Notes under the pieces: generated by a model
Databases searched by the model: none
The model's input: only the letters and a program-made list of their open reading frames with translations
Told to the model about the DNA's origin: nothing
From: Calamus simplicifolius
Lineage: Eukaryota; Streptophyta; Magnoliopsida; Arecales; Arecaceae
Direction: 5' to 3'
NCBI GenBank assembly: GCA_900491605.1
Contig: UESW01004258.1
Coordinates: 573,825-637,824 of the forward strand
DNA length: 64,000 nt
Part shown: in pieces, positions 54,911 to 64,000 of the stretch
How the letters are laid out: each line of letters begins with the position of its first letter
Position numbering within the stretch: the first letter of the stretch is position 1
Made by a program: the position numbers and the translations under genes

Positions 54911-55240
54911 TTGATGGATTGCGAGAGCTCTGCTGACATCCTTACTTATGATGCCTTTGTTCAGATGAATTTATCTCTCAATTTCCTTCAATCGGTGAGA
55001 ATGCCTCTGGTTGGCTTTATAGGAGATTCAGTGAGGGTAGAAGGTGAAATTACCCTGCCGGTCATGGTAGGGTCACCGTCATGTCAGAGCACTATCCTAA
55101 TGAGATTTTTAGTGGCCCAAGTGCCCCTAGCTTACAACGTCATACTTGGTCAGCCAAGCTTAAACCTCTTGGACTCAGTGATATCTACTAGACGCCTGCT
55201 TGTGAGATTCCCTATTAGTGGAGGAATCAGCGAGATGTAG
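54911..55240 (+). pseudogene. pol: E4 aspartic protease region
   Basis: MDCESSADILTYDAF carries the retropepsin D-x-S/SS-A pattern (usual form DGGSSADIL), followed by VGFIGDSVRVEGEITLPV and YNVILGQPSLNLL, the flap-to-C-terminal pattern of plant Tat proteases. The protease would cut the gag-pol precursor. A stop at 55238 separates it from RT. Confidence 0.65.
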
Positions 55241-56528
55241 AAAGAGCAAAATCTGGTGCAATTATGCTATCATATGGCCCTCAGCCCTCAGGAGGCGGTG
55301 ATCCCATCGGCCTCAGTGCTGCTCGATCCCAGAGAATCTAAAATAGGGAGAGAGCTAGTCGAGCACTTGCTATCCAACTCGTTGTGGGATGACCCTGTGA
55401 AGAATGTACAAATCGGCGAGCTTCTTCCCCTGGAGATAAAGAATCAACTCTTTACTTTTTTATGGGCAAACTCAGATGTCTTCGCCTGGTCAGCTTTGGA
55501 TATGCCCAGCATTCCTTTGGAGATAATTACTCATAAGCTTAATGTTGACCCAAAGTATCGGCCTGTCCGACAAAAGAAGAGAAGTTTCACTCCCGAGCGA
55601 CAGAAGGCCCATCGATGAGGAGGTCAATGAGCTGCTTACTGCCGGGCATATCCGAAAAGCACAATACCCGGATTGGCTAGCCAATGTGGTGATGGTCCGA
55701 AAGGAGAGCGGAAGCTGGAGAATCTGCCTCAACTTCACTGATCTTAATAAAGCATGCCCTAAGGATAGCTTTCCTCTACCGCGGATTGATCAATTAGTGG
55801 ACTCTACATCCGGACCTAAGCTTCTCATCTTTATGGATACCTTTTCTGGATATAATCAAATAAAGATGGACCCGATTGATGAAGAAAATACCTTTTTCAT
55901 CACCGAGAAGGGCACCTACTATTACAAGGTGATATTCTTTGTGTTGAAAAACATAGGGGCCACTTACCAAATGTTGATGAATAAGGTCTCCAAAGACCAG
56001 ATTGGGTGCAACATGGAGGTGTATGTAGATGATATGCTAACTAAGAGCACCTGCATCACTAACCATGTGGTTGATTTAGAAGAAACATTCAACAATCTCT
56101 CGCACCATCAAATGAAGCTCAACCCTCGCAAATGTGCATTTGGAGTCACTGCCGAAAAATTGATGGGCTTTCTAGTGACCCAATGGGGGATTGAAGTGAA
56201 TCCAAAAAAGATACAAGCCATTCTTGACATAAGGTAGCCAGTCAATAAAAAGGAGGTGGAGCGGCTTATTGGAAGAGTAGCCGTTCTGAGCCGATTTCTA
56301 TTGAGATCTGCTGAAAGATGCCTATCCTTCTTTAAAGCTCTACGCAAGGCGAACGGCTTTGAGTGGACGAAGAACTGTCAGAAAGCCTTTGAGGAGCTGA
56401 AAGAGTTTCTATTCACACCGTCATTACTGTCAAAGCCAAAAGAAAGAAAAAAGCTCTTCCTTTATCTTGCTGCTTCCATGGAGGCTTTTAGCTCTGTTCT
56501 GGTATGCCTCGACCCCGATGGAGCATAG
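55241..56528 (+). pseudogene. pol: E4 reverse transcriptase region
   Basis: Contains PDWLANVVMVRKESGSWRIC, LNKACPKDSFPLPRIDQLVD, FMDTFSGYNQIKMDP and the catalytic YVDDM box (56022-56036), so the polymerase aspartates are intact. The thumb/connection region with GIEVNPKKIQAILDIR follows. Breaks: a frameshift near 55600 and stops at 56235 and 56526. Confidence 0.8.
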
Positions 56529-57300
56529 AAATCTGTCTACTACACTAGCAAGGTACTCTATGATGTGGAGGTTAGGTATTTCATAACAAAAAAAATTATT
56601 TTTGCTCTAATCATTTTCGCTCAGCGTCTTAGGCCATATTTTCAAGCCCATCCGATTGTGATACTTACAAACCAGTCTCTTAGAGCTATCTTGGCTCATC
56701 CTGACACCTCTGATCGGCTAGCTAAATGGGCTATCAAATTTGGAGAATTTGATCTTTCATTTCAATCCTGATCTGCCTTGAAGTTCTAGGTGCTGGCGGA
56801 CTTCCTGGTTGAATGCACTTGGACAGAAGAGCAACCTAAAGATTTCTCAATGATATGTTCAGACGCTGGTGAGGATATGGTGAAGACCTGGATCCTTCAT
56901 ATTGATGGTGCCTCCAATTCTCAAGGAAGCAGAGCTGATCTTATTCTTGCAAATCGAAGGGCATAGTGCTGGAGTACGCTCTCCGATTTTTCTTTAAAGC
57001 CACAAACAACCAAGCCGAATATGAGGCCTTATTGGCCAGAATCAATATCATGCAGGAGTTTAGAGTAAAGCACTTCAAGGCCTTCACCGACTCTCAGCTC
57101 ATCTTCGGATAAATCATTGGGAAATATGAAGCTCGAGACCCCATTATGTCTCGATATCTAAATAAAGTCAAGTCGCTGACCTCCTCATTGGTTTATTTCA
57201 CCATTAGTTATATTTCTAGGGGAAAAAATGCTAGAGCCGACACTCTATTGCGGCTGGCCACTTTGGCGGATAACACCTTGGGAAGAACATATGTGGAGCA
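56529..57300 (+). pseudogene. pol: E4 RNase H and second (archaeal-type) RNase H region
   Basis: The first RNase H end reads FAQRLRPYFQAHPIVILTNQ then LAKWAIKFGEFDLSF. A second domain begins near 56897 with WILHIDGASNSQGS; frameshifted parts around 56990-57110 resemble NNQAEYEALLA and the AFTDSQLI block, and SRGKNARADTL follows. The tandem RNase H arrangement is typical of Tat elements. Multiple frameshifts. Confidence 0.65.
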
Positions 57301-57822
57301 CCTAGAGACTCTAAGTATTGATGCAACGAAAGAAGTTTTAATGGTTATGCAAAAGTCAACATGGATGGATGCCTACATCCACTACCTCGCTGATGGTACT
57401 CCCTCCGCTAATCCCGTAGAAGCCAGACTACTCAAGTGGAGGGCTCCCAAGTTCACATTGCTGAATGGGCAGTTATACAAGAAGTCATTCTCTTATCCCC
57501 TCTTCAAATGTGTTGGCTCTGCGACGCTAATTATATCCTCAGAGAGATTCATGAGGGCATATGTAGGAACCACCTGAGAGGTAGATCACTGATGCACAAG
57601 GCTCTCTGCCAGGGATACTATTGGCTTACTATGCAAAAGGATGCTACTGAGCTAGACCAGAAGTGCAACAGCTGCCAACGATATTCCAATGTCTAGAGAC
57701 AACCAAGCTCTTAGCTGAATCCGCTCTCTACTCTGTGGCCCTTCGCCCAATGGGGAATGGATATCCTTAGACCATTCCTTCCAACTTTAGGTCAACAGAG
57801 GTTCTTACTTGTCGCCATCGAC
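57301..57822 (+). pseudogene. pol: E4 integrase, N-terminal part
   Basis: The zinc-binding region (HKALCQGYYWLTMQKDATEL, then KCNSCQRYSNV, about 57592-57693) is followed by the start of the catalytic core (FAQWGMDI, then FLLVAID). The first catalytic aspartate (VAID) lies right at the solo-LTR insertion at 57822. Confidence 0.7.
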
Positions 57823-59538
57823 TGTTGGCCCAGATGGCAACCCAAGAGGGGGGGGGTGAATTGGGTTCTTAAAAATTTAAGACTTTTTAAATGTTTTAAA
57901 TAGATTTGCTCAAGATGTGCAAGTGAATGAATTTAACTAAGAAGCAATGCTCAAGCAAATAATAAAGAGAGATAGAGAGAGAGAAAATATGGCACGGCAA
58001 ACACAAGATAATTTTATAGTGGTTCGGCGCAACCAGCACCTACGTCCACTCCCAAGATTCACTTGGGTCCACACTATAATCTCTCTAGATTACAGCCGAG
58101 TTGTTTTCCAAGCTCACAACTCAAACTTGTTGTTTTACCGGGTGCACAACGAACCCAGCTGGTTTTAACTCAAGCTTACCAGCACAAAACCCTACACGTT
58201 GTTTTTTACGGGCACACAACTAACCCAACACAAGCACTCCGGCTTGCAACGAGGTATATCAACCTCCACTGATTCAATCCACTGATTGAATCAGCAAACA
58301 ATTAGAATAAAAGTGTTTGGATAATGAAATGCTCCCCTTGAGCAAATATACAAATGAAGTACAAAATAAAGAGTTAGAAAAGCCTGATTGTATTGCAGAT
58401 GGTAGTGGCTTTGGCTTTCTTCCTTCTTCTCTTTAACTCCTCTTGAAATGTTGAATCACGCCTCAACAAGATTCTTGACCGTTGAAGACTTTGGAGTTGA
58501 GATGAAGCTTTTTCTTCTTTTGAAAATCCTTCGATTTGATCTTCGAAACGCTCTTGGATTTTCTTTTGACTTTTGTGAATTGAAGATCTGGAGCAGACGA
58601 AACTTCCTCTTTGATTTCACTCCTTCTGAATCACTCTCCTTTGAGCTAGAAGATTTTTCCAAATAAGCTCTGTTTTTCCCTCTTTTTGAAAGATATTCTT
58701 TTCTCTCTTTTTGATATTCTTTCTTCTTCTTTGATTTGAAAAAAGCTTCTCTATTTATAGATTCTGCAAAAATATATCTGTTAGAGATAAGGAAAAATAG
58801 CCGTTATTCAAAAATCTAACCGTTTGAGCTGAGTTGGCATCCGTAAAAATTTCGCCCAGATTTGCTGGAGTCAACTCATGCTTTTCCCGAGTCGGCTCGA
58901 GCTAGTTTTACCAAAAATAGAAATGTTAGAGGTCGACTCGTTAAAGGTGAAGTGTCGACTCCTGAAAGTCGGGAGTCGACTCATGAAAGACTTGGGGTCG
59001 ACTCGAGATGTGCTCAAAAAAATACTCTTCTGGTGTCTGAGCGGAGTCGACTCGCACAGTCCAGGAGTCGGCTCGACAGAATCAGGGGTCGACTCGACAA
59101 TTTCATGGGTCGACTCGACACAGATGCACATTTCTGTACACTGAGCGGAATCGACTCTGAAACTCAGGAGTCGGCTCCGGAACGCATCAAAAATCAGAAA
59201 CTTTTCTGATTGACATTAAAATCGTTCCAGATTCATTTTAATTCATTGTTTTGTCTTGAATTCAATAAGATTGACATTAAGAATTGATTCAAGAACTATT
59301 CCAAAAACTCATTGATTAAAACATGAATTATAACATTTCTTTTTGAAAGTTTGAATATTGAGCTTAAAGTCACTTTCAAAATGATTAACGTTAAACTTGA
59401 GCATTTCCATTGATAGTTAAAAATAAATTTATTGCTCATTTACTTAAACTCATTATATCTTTTAATGAACTCAATGGCTTTTAGTAATCATCAAAATCAA
59501 TAAAGTTTGGGAAATTATGTTTCAATACTTTCTCAACA
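57823..59538 (-). mobile_element. Sirevirus solo LTR (1716 bp), reversed, inside E4 integrase
   Basis: On the plus strand it starts TGTTGGCCCAGATGGCAACC and ends CTTTCTCAACA. The 5-bp duplication TCGAC flanks it (57818-57822 and 59539-59543), and integrase codons resume directly after. On the minus strand the start contains ATTGATTTTGATGATTA, the Sirevirus signature. No internal sequence remains, so two LTRs recombined. A GAGTCGACTC palindrome cluster lies at about 58860-59190. Confidence 0.9.
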
Positions 59539-60312
59539 TCGACTACTTCACCAAATGAGTTGAAGTCGAGGCATTAGCCAAAGTCACTAAGAGCAAGGTG
59601 AGGAAATTTTTCTGGAAGTCTATTATCTGTCGATTTGGCCTACCTCATACTATCATCATCGACAATGGTCGATAATTCAATAATGCTGCATTCAAGGCTT
59701 TTTGCACTGAGTTGGGTATCGGCCATCAGTTCACTTTTGTCGGGCATTCACAAACCAATGGAGAAGCATAAGTCATGAATCAGACCATCCTTCGGGGACT
59801 TAGAATCCGATTGGATGAGTTCAAAGGCAAATGGATGAAGAAACTCCCTAGTGTATTGTGGGCGTATCATACGACTCCAAGGATCCCCATAGAGGAGACT
59901 CCTTTCAGTCTCGTTTTTGAATCTAACGAGGTCATTCTGGTGGAGATTGGTCTCCTAAGCCCCTGGATAGAATCATATAATGAAAAGACAATCCTGATTA
60001 ACTAAAGGCTAGCCTCAACTTCATCGACGAGATCTGAGACCAAGCACGGCTCAAGATGGCTATCTTTCGCCAGCAAGCAGCAAATATTACAATACCCGGG
60101 TCCGTCCCAAGACATTCCACCCAAGAGATTTAATCCTCAGAAGGGCCGAGGCATCTAAGCCAGCCAAAAAAGGCAAGCTATCTCCAAATTGGGAGGAGCC
60201 TTATAGAGTTACCGAAGCACTTCGCCAAGGAGCATACCGACTCGAGGAGCTCGATGGGCGAACAATCCCACGTACTTGGAATGTGGATAACCTTCGTCGA
60301 TCTTACCAATAG
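59539..60312 (+). pseudogene. pol: E4 integrase, C-terminal part
   Basis: Resumes in the catalytic core with VEVEALAKVTKSKVRKFFW, then FGLPHTIIIDNG (second aspartate) and HSQTNGEA. The next codon, where the catalytic glutamate of NGQAEV-type motifs sits, is a TAA stop. Downstream are WAYHTTPRIPIEETPFSLVF and, in another frame, the end GRTIPRTWNVDNLRRSYQ with a stop at 60310-60312. No chromodomain. Confidence 0.75.
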
Positions 60313-60390
60313 TGAGTGTATTGATCGATAAATATATGAAGAGTCTTAGAGTTTATCTTTATATTCGATGTAGACAATTCTATAGTTTTT

Positions 60391-61740
60391 AAAAGGACCT
60401 CGGCGGATCATAAGGATACCCCCAGGCTGGCACCAAGAAACCCCAAGGCAGTTCAAGTCCTATGGTCTTGGCGGCCATGAGTCAAACTCTCGGATTGACA
60501 CCAAGAAACCCTCAAGAAATTTTTCAAAAGGACCTCGGTGGCCCTACGATCATAAGGATACCCCTGGGCCGACATCGAGAAACCTCCGAGGCCGTTCAAG
60601 TCCTATGGTCTCGGCGGCCCTGAGTCAAACTCACAGGCCGGTACCGAGAAACCTCCAAGATAGTTTTTAAAAGGACCTCGATGGCCCCGCAATCATAAGG
60701 ACACTCCTGAGCCGGCACCGAGAAACCCTCGAGATAGTTCAAGTCCTATAATCTCGGCGGTCCCGAGTCGAACTCCTGGGCCGGCACCAAGAAACCTCCA
60801 AGATAGTTTTCAAAAGGTCATCGATGGCTTTGCGATCATAAGGATACCCCCGGGCCGGCACCGAGAAACCTTTGAGGCGGCTCAAGTTCTATGGTCTCGG
60901 CGGCCCCGAGTCAAACTCCTGGGCCGGCATCGAGAAACCCTTGAGGTAGTTTTCAAAAGGACCTCGATGGCCCTGCGATCATAAGGACACTCTTGGATTG
61001 ACACCGAGAAACCCCCAAGGCAATTCAAGTCCTATGATCTCGACGGCCCCGAGTCAAACTCTTGGGCCGGCACTGAGAAACCTTTGAGGCAATTCAAGTC
61101 CTATGACCTCGCGACCCTGAGTTAAACTCCCGGACCAGCACCGAGAATCTCTGAGGTAGTTTTCAAAAGGACCTCGGAGGCTCCACGATCATAAGGACAC
61201 CCCTGGACCGATACCGAGAAACCTCCGAGGTAGTTTTCAAAAGGATCTCGGCCCGCAATCATAAGGACACCTCCGGACCGGCACTGAGAAACCCTCGAGG
61301 TGGTTTAAGTCCTATGATCTAGGCGGCCTCGAGTCAAACTCCTGGGTTGGCACCAAGAAACCCCCGAGATTATTTTCAAAAGGACCTTGATGGCCCTGCG
61401 ATCATAAGGACACCCCCGGGTTGGCACCAAAAAACCTCCAAGATGGCACAAGTCCTATGATCTCGGCGGCCCTAAGTCAAACTCCTAGGCCAGCACCGAG
61501 AAACCCCCAAGGTAGTTTTCAAAAGGACCTCGGCAACCCCGCGATCATAAGGACATCCCCGAGCCAGCACCGAGAAACCCCTGAGATGATTCAAGTCCTA
61601 TGGTCTTGGCGGCCCCAAGTCAAATTTTTAGGCCAGCACCGAGAAACCCCAAAGGTAGTTTTCAAAAGGACCTCAATGGCCCTACGATCATAAGGATGCT
61701 CCCAGGCCAGCATTGAGAAACCCCAGGGTGATGGCTGGCA
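60391..61740 (+). repeat. E4 satellite: ~143-bp dimeric unit, about nine copies
   Basis: Half-units alternate. One has AAAAGGACCTCGGNGGCCCC and GATCATAAGGACACCCC; the other has CAAGTCCTATG.TCTCGGCGG and GAGTCAAACTCC. Both end GGCCGGCACCGAGAAACC. AAAAGG starts at 60669, 60812 and 60955 are 143 apart. It lies between pol and the antisense gene, like the E1 satellite. Confidence 0.85.
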
Positions 61741-62019
61741 TCAGCATTCAAGGAACACTTCAGTAAAAGTCCGAGTGACGAAGGCAAGCCTAAGTGTTCC
61801 TATAAAGTTTGCACATCAAATTGTTGACTCTCCAATACTCAAGACATCGAAGGTGCATCTTATCGAATCTAAAGGCTAAAACCAAGACATGATCACCAAA
61901 AGACTAAGGCGCTACAAAAAGATAAGTTCATCATGCTTGAACAAAATATTTCTTTCATTAATCTCATAACATTATCATGCAAAAAGACCAGCATTAGTCG
62001 AATTATAAAATATTAAAAA
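61741..62019. other. E4 spacer, no gene seen
   Basis: Unique DNA between the satellite and the end of the antisense gene. Confidence 0.4.
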
Positions 62020-64000
62020 AATAAAATAAATTCTATAGTTCGACAGTCTCGGCCTATCTTCGGCATCATCGCTCTCCGGATCCTCCTCTTCGTCCTCAGG
62101 CCGAATGCGTTCAAGGCCACTTATTTTAAAGATCCAGGAGATCCTCTCATTACACTTCTCGAAGCCATGGAAGAAGGTACGATGGCCGCTTCACTCACCT
62201 CCACGGTAAGTCGGTGGAGCCTTTGTACTACTCCACGGCCTCCTGATCTTGGGCCTCGACGGCAGCGGCAGCCTCCCGAGCTTGGGCTTCAGCAGCAGCC
62301 ACCTTCTTCTTAGCCTGGGCTTTGATGATTGCCAACTTCTCCATAGCTTCTTAGGCCTAAGCCTCAGCAATGGTCTTCTTCTCCCAAGAAGTCTGAGCAT
62401 CTAACTCCGCATAAACCTGCTTCTCCATGGCAGCCCGGGCTTTGGACTCGGCCTTGTCGGCCCTCTCTTCAGTATGCTCCAACTTGAGGAGAGCATCTCC
62501 TAACCTCTCCTCAGTCAGCCTAAGCCTTGTCATGGCATCCACCAATTTAGCCTCGGCAACTTTGGCCTTGCTCTCGGCTTCCTTTGCCTGGGCTTTTAAA
62601 AAGCGGCTCCCCTCTTGAGCGGTTCGGAGCTCGCCGGCTGCCTTCATCTCTCGAGCTCACACTTCGGCCAATTCTTTGACCAAGCTATTAGCCCGGGTCT
62701 TAGCGGCAGTCAGCTCATCCTGTGCATGCCCAAAGTTATTGACGGCCCCAGCGCAGGCTTTCTGAAGGACAAAAAGGCTGTTGGACATCTGCATGAACCA
62801 AACAGTTAGAGCTTGGACCAAATTCTTATATTATGTCCAAATACAAAAAAGAGACGGAATCGAAAAACTTACCTGAAGGGCAATGGTGAAGAGATTGTCG
62901 AAGACACCGGCATTCGGTCGGTGGTGGAGCTCAGCCTGAAAAGTTGGGAGGCTGGAGCGCCTCAATACATGCTTCACCAACCGACCATAATTCATCACTG
63001 TCACCTAGGATGGCCGACTCCTGGGGTGACTGGTAGGGGGCGTCCCTCATTCCTCCGGCATCGGTTGGGTGGCTGGCGGAACATCCTCTTCAACTTCCAC
63101 CACCGGAGGCGTTCCAATCCTCACCTTCGGTGTGGCTTTACCTCTGGGTTTGGCGACGGTCGGGGGCTCTTCCCTAGACAGCCCTGCCTCAGCTTCAACA
63201 GGAGGAACCCCTGCTGCTGGTGCTTCGGCAGGAGGATCCTCCCTTCTTGGCTCTTCCATCGAGACGACCTCGGGAGCCATGAAAGGAGCCGTGGGGGGCT
63301 GGGATTACCCACCCTGTTTTTGACGGCGAGGCTTGTTAGGCGCTACCCTCACCATCTCACCAGCGGCCTCTTTTCTCTTTCGAAGGCCTGCCATCAGGAA
63401 GTTAGGAGAAAACTTTATTGCTGCACAAAAAAGCAAATATCAGAGTTAAAAAAAATGATGGCTAAGAGATGAGGTGCTCACCGGGCAAAGGTGTTAGCGA
63501 TGTCGGCGCTACATCAGCTTCGCAGAGGTTATCCTCCGATAGCAATTCTTGGCATGAAGGAAGGTCGGATGACAACAGCAAATCGAACACTTCTCGGTCT
63601 TTCTCATTTATAGTCGATTTTTTGTTAGGGCTGGTGTCGGGAATGCCCTAGCCCATCTTCATTCCGTCCAAATGGACATAGAAAAATCAGGATTTTCATC
63701 CCTTAATTTTGAAGGGCAGGTCAAGCATAAGGGCTCTTTTGGGTCTGGAGGCGAAGCTCCACCACCTGGCTTTGTTGGGATTGCGGAGTTTGTACAAGGC
63801 TCGAAACAAAGAAATTCGGGCAGAAAGGCCATGAAAATGGTAGAGTACTATAAAGGTGCAGATAATCCAAATGGAGTTCGGAGTTAGCTGCACCGGAATA
63901 AGGTTATTTCTATCTAGGAGTTTGAAGAAGAAGGGATGAAAAGGAAGATGAAGCCCGCTCCTAAAAACTCTTCATACAAGGCAATTCCACCAGACTGGTT
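62020..64000 (-). CDS. Antisense spliced ORF of E4 (putative gypsy-type transposon domain, coiled coil), partial and decayed
   Basis: Enters from beyond 64000. A PF04195-like part (about 64000-63670) shows GGIALYEEFLGAGFIF, then LIPVQLTPNSIWII and ARISLFRALYKLR. Next comes DTSPNKKSTINEKDREVF (about 63645) up to a donor-like CCCG|GTGAGC near 63480. A proline/acid-rich exon (63280-63047) leads to FDNLFTIALQ and the intron GTAAGT...CATGCAG (62872-62789). The next exon is a heptad-rich coiled coil (AESKAKVAEAKLVDAMTRL at about 62570) ending with an acidic C terminus (RPEDEEEDPESDDAED, about 62080). There are several stops and at least one frameshift. Same gene type and order as in E1. Confidence 0.6.

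Larger units (their letters stand above)
52034..64000 (+). mobile_element. E4: Tat-lineage Ty3/gypsy retrotransposon with gag-pol, satellite and antisense ORF; 3' LTR outside the window
   Basis: Order: LTR (52034-53116), primer-binding site, gag, protease, RT, RNase H, second (archaeal-type) RNase H, integrase, 143-bp satellite and an antisense intron-containing gene. Two RNase H domains and the antisense gypsy-type-transposon gene place it in the Tat group. Coding parts have many stops. A Sirevirus solo LTR (57823-59538) splits integrase. Confidence 0.85.

Noticed and set aside
1..64000. tRNA, rRNA, riboswitch or bacterial operon signals
   Set aside because: None could be supported by sequence. 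The only tRNA-related sites are primer-binding sites of retroelements.

Overview
This window looks like repeat-dense plant nuclear DNA. The evidence is two plant class-I carboxylesterase genes, CACTA, Tat-type Ty3/gypsy, Sirevirus (Ty1/copia), TRIM and LINE sequences, and spliceosomal intron borders. The very GC-rich carboxylesterase genes suggest a monocot, perhaps a palm, but the species cannot be fixed from sequence alone. No bacterial genes, rRNA, tRNA or CRISPR array were seen.

Layout. 1-4165: terminal part of a CACTA transposon carrying a minus-strand TATA box, a 5'-exon-like segment, an 85/87-bp satellite and 183-bp subterminal repeats. It ends inside a Sirevirus (4166-7313) of which the env-like region, polypurine tracts and one LTR remain. 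7314-12340: decayed intergenic DNA with a faint LTR, a TRIM and a G-depleted ACC-rich tract. 12340-23190: a PPR-like pseudogene split by Tat element E1 (12741-23110, target duplication GCCAC). E1 keeps gag and a spliced antisense gene but has lost almost all of pol. 25699-26658: carboxylesterase 1. 27386-39217: reversed Tat-related element E2, mostly a ~10.3-kb array of a 47-bp satellite. 39218-45895: an RTE-type LINE split by element E3 (39462-45073, target duplication ACATC), which carries a shorter block of the same 47-bp repeat in the opposite orientation. 47099-47990: L1-type LINE tail. 48222-49990: three ~610-bp tandem copies. 50416-51357: carboxylesterase 2. 52034 to the window end: Tat element E4 with decayed gag, protease, RT, two RNase H domains and integrase, a 143-bp satellite and an antisense gene. 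A Sirevirus solo LTR (57823-59538, duplication TCGAC) splits its integrase.

Only the two carboxylesterases look like intact host genes. The main theme is Tat-lineage retrotransposons. E1 and E4 share one plan: sense gag/pol, then a private satellite, then an antisense intron-containing gene with a 'putative gypsy-type transposon' domain. All four related LTR types (E1-E4) share a short motif downstream of the TATA position. E2 and E3 show how an element-internal minisatellite can grow into a long array.
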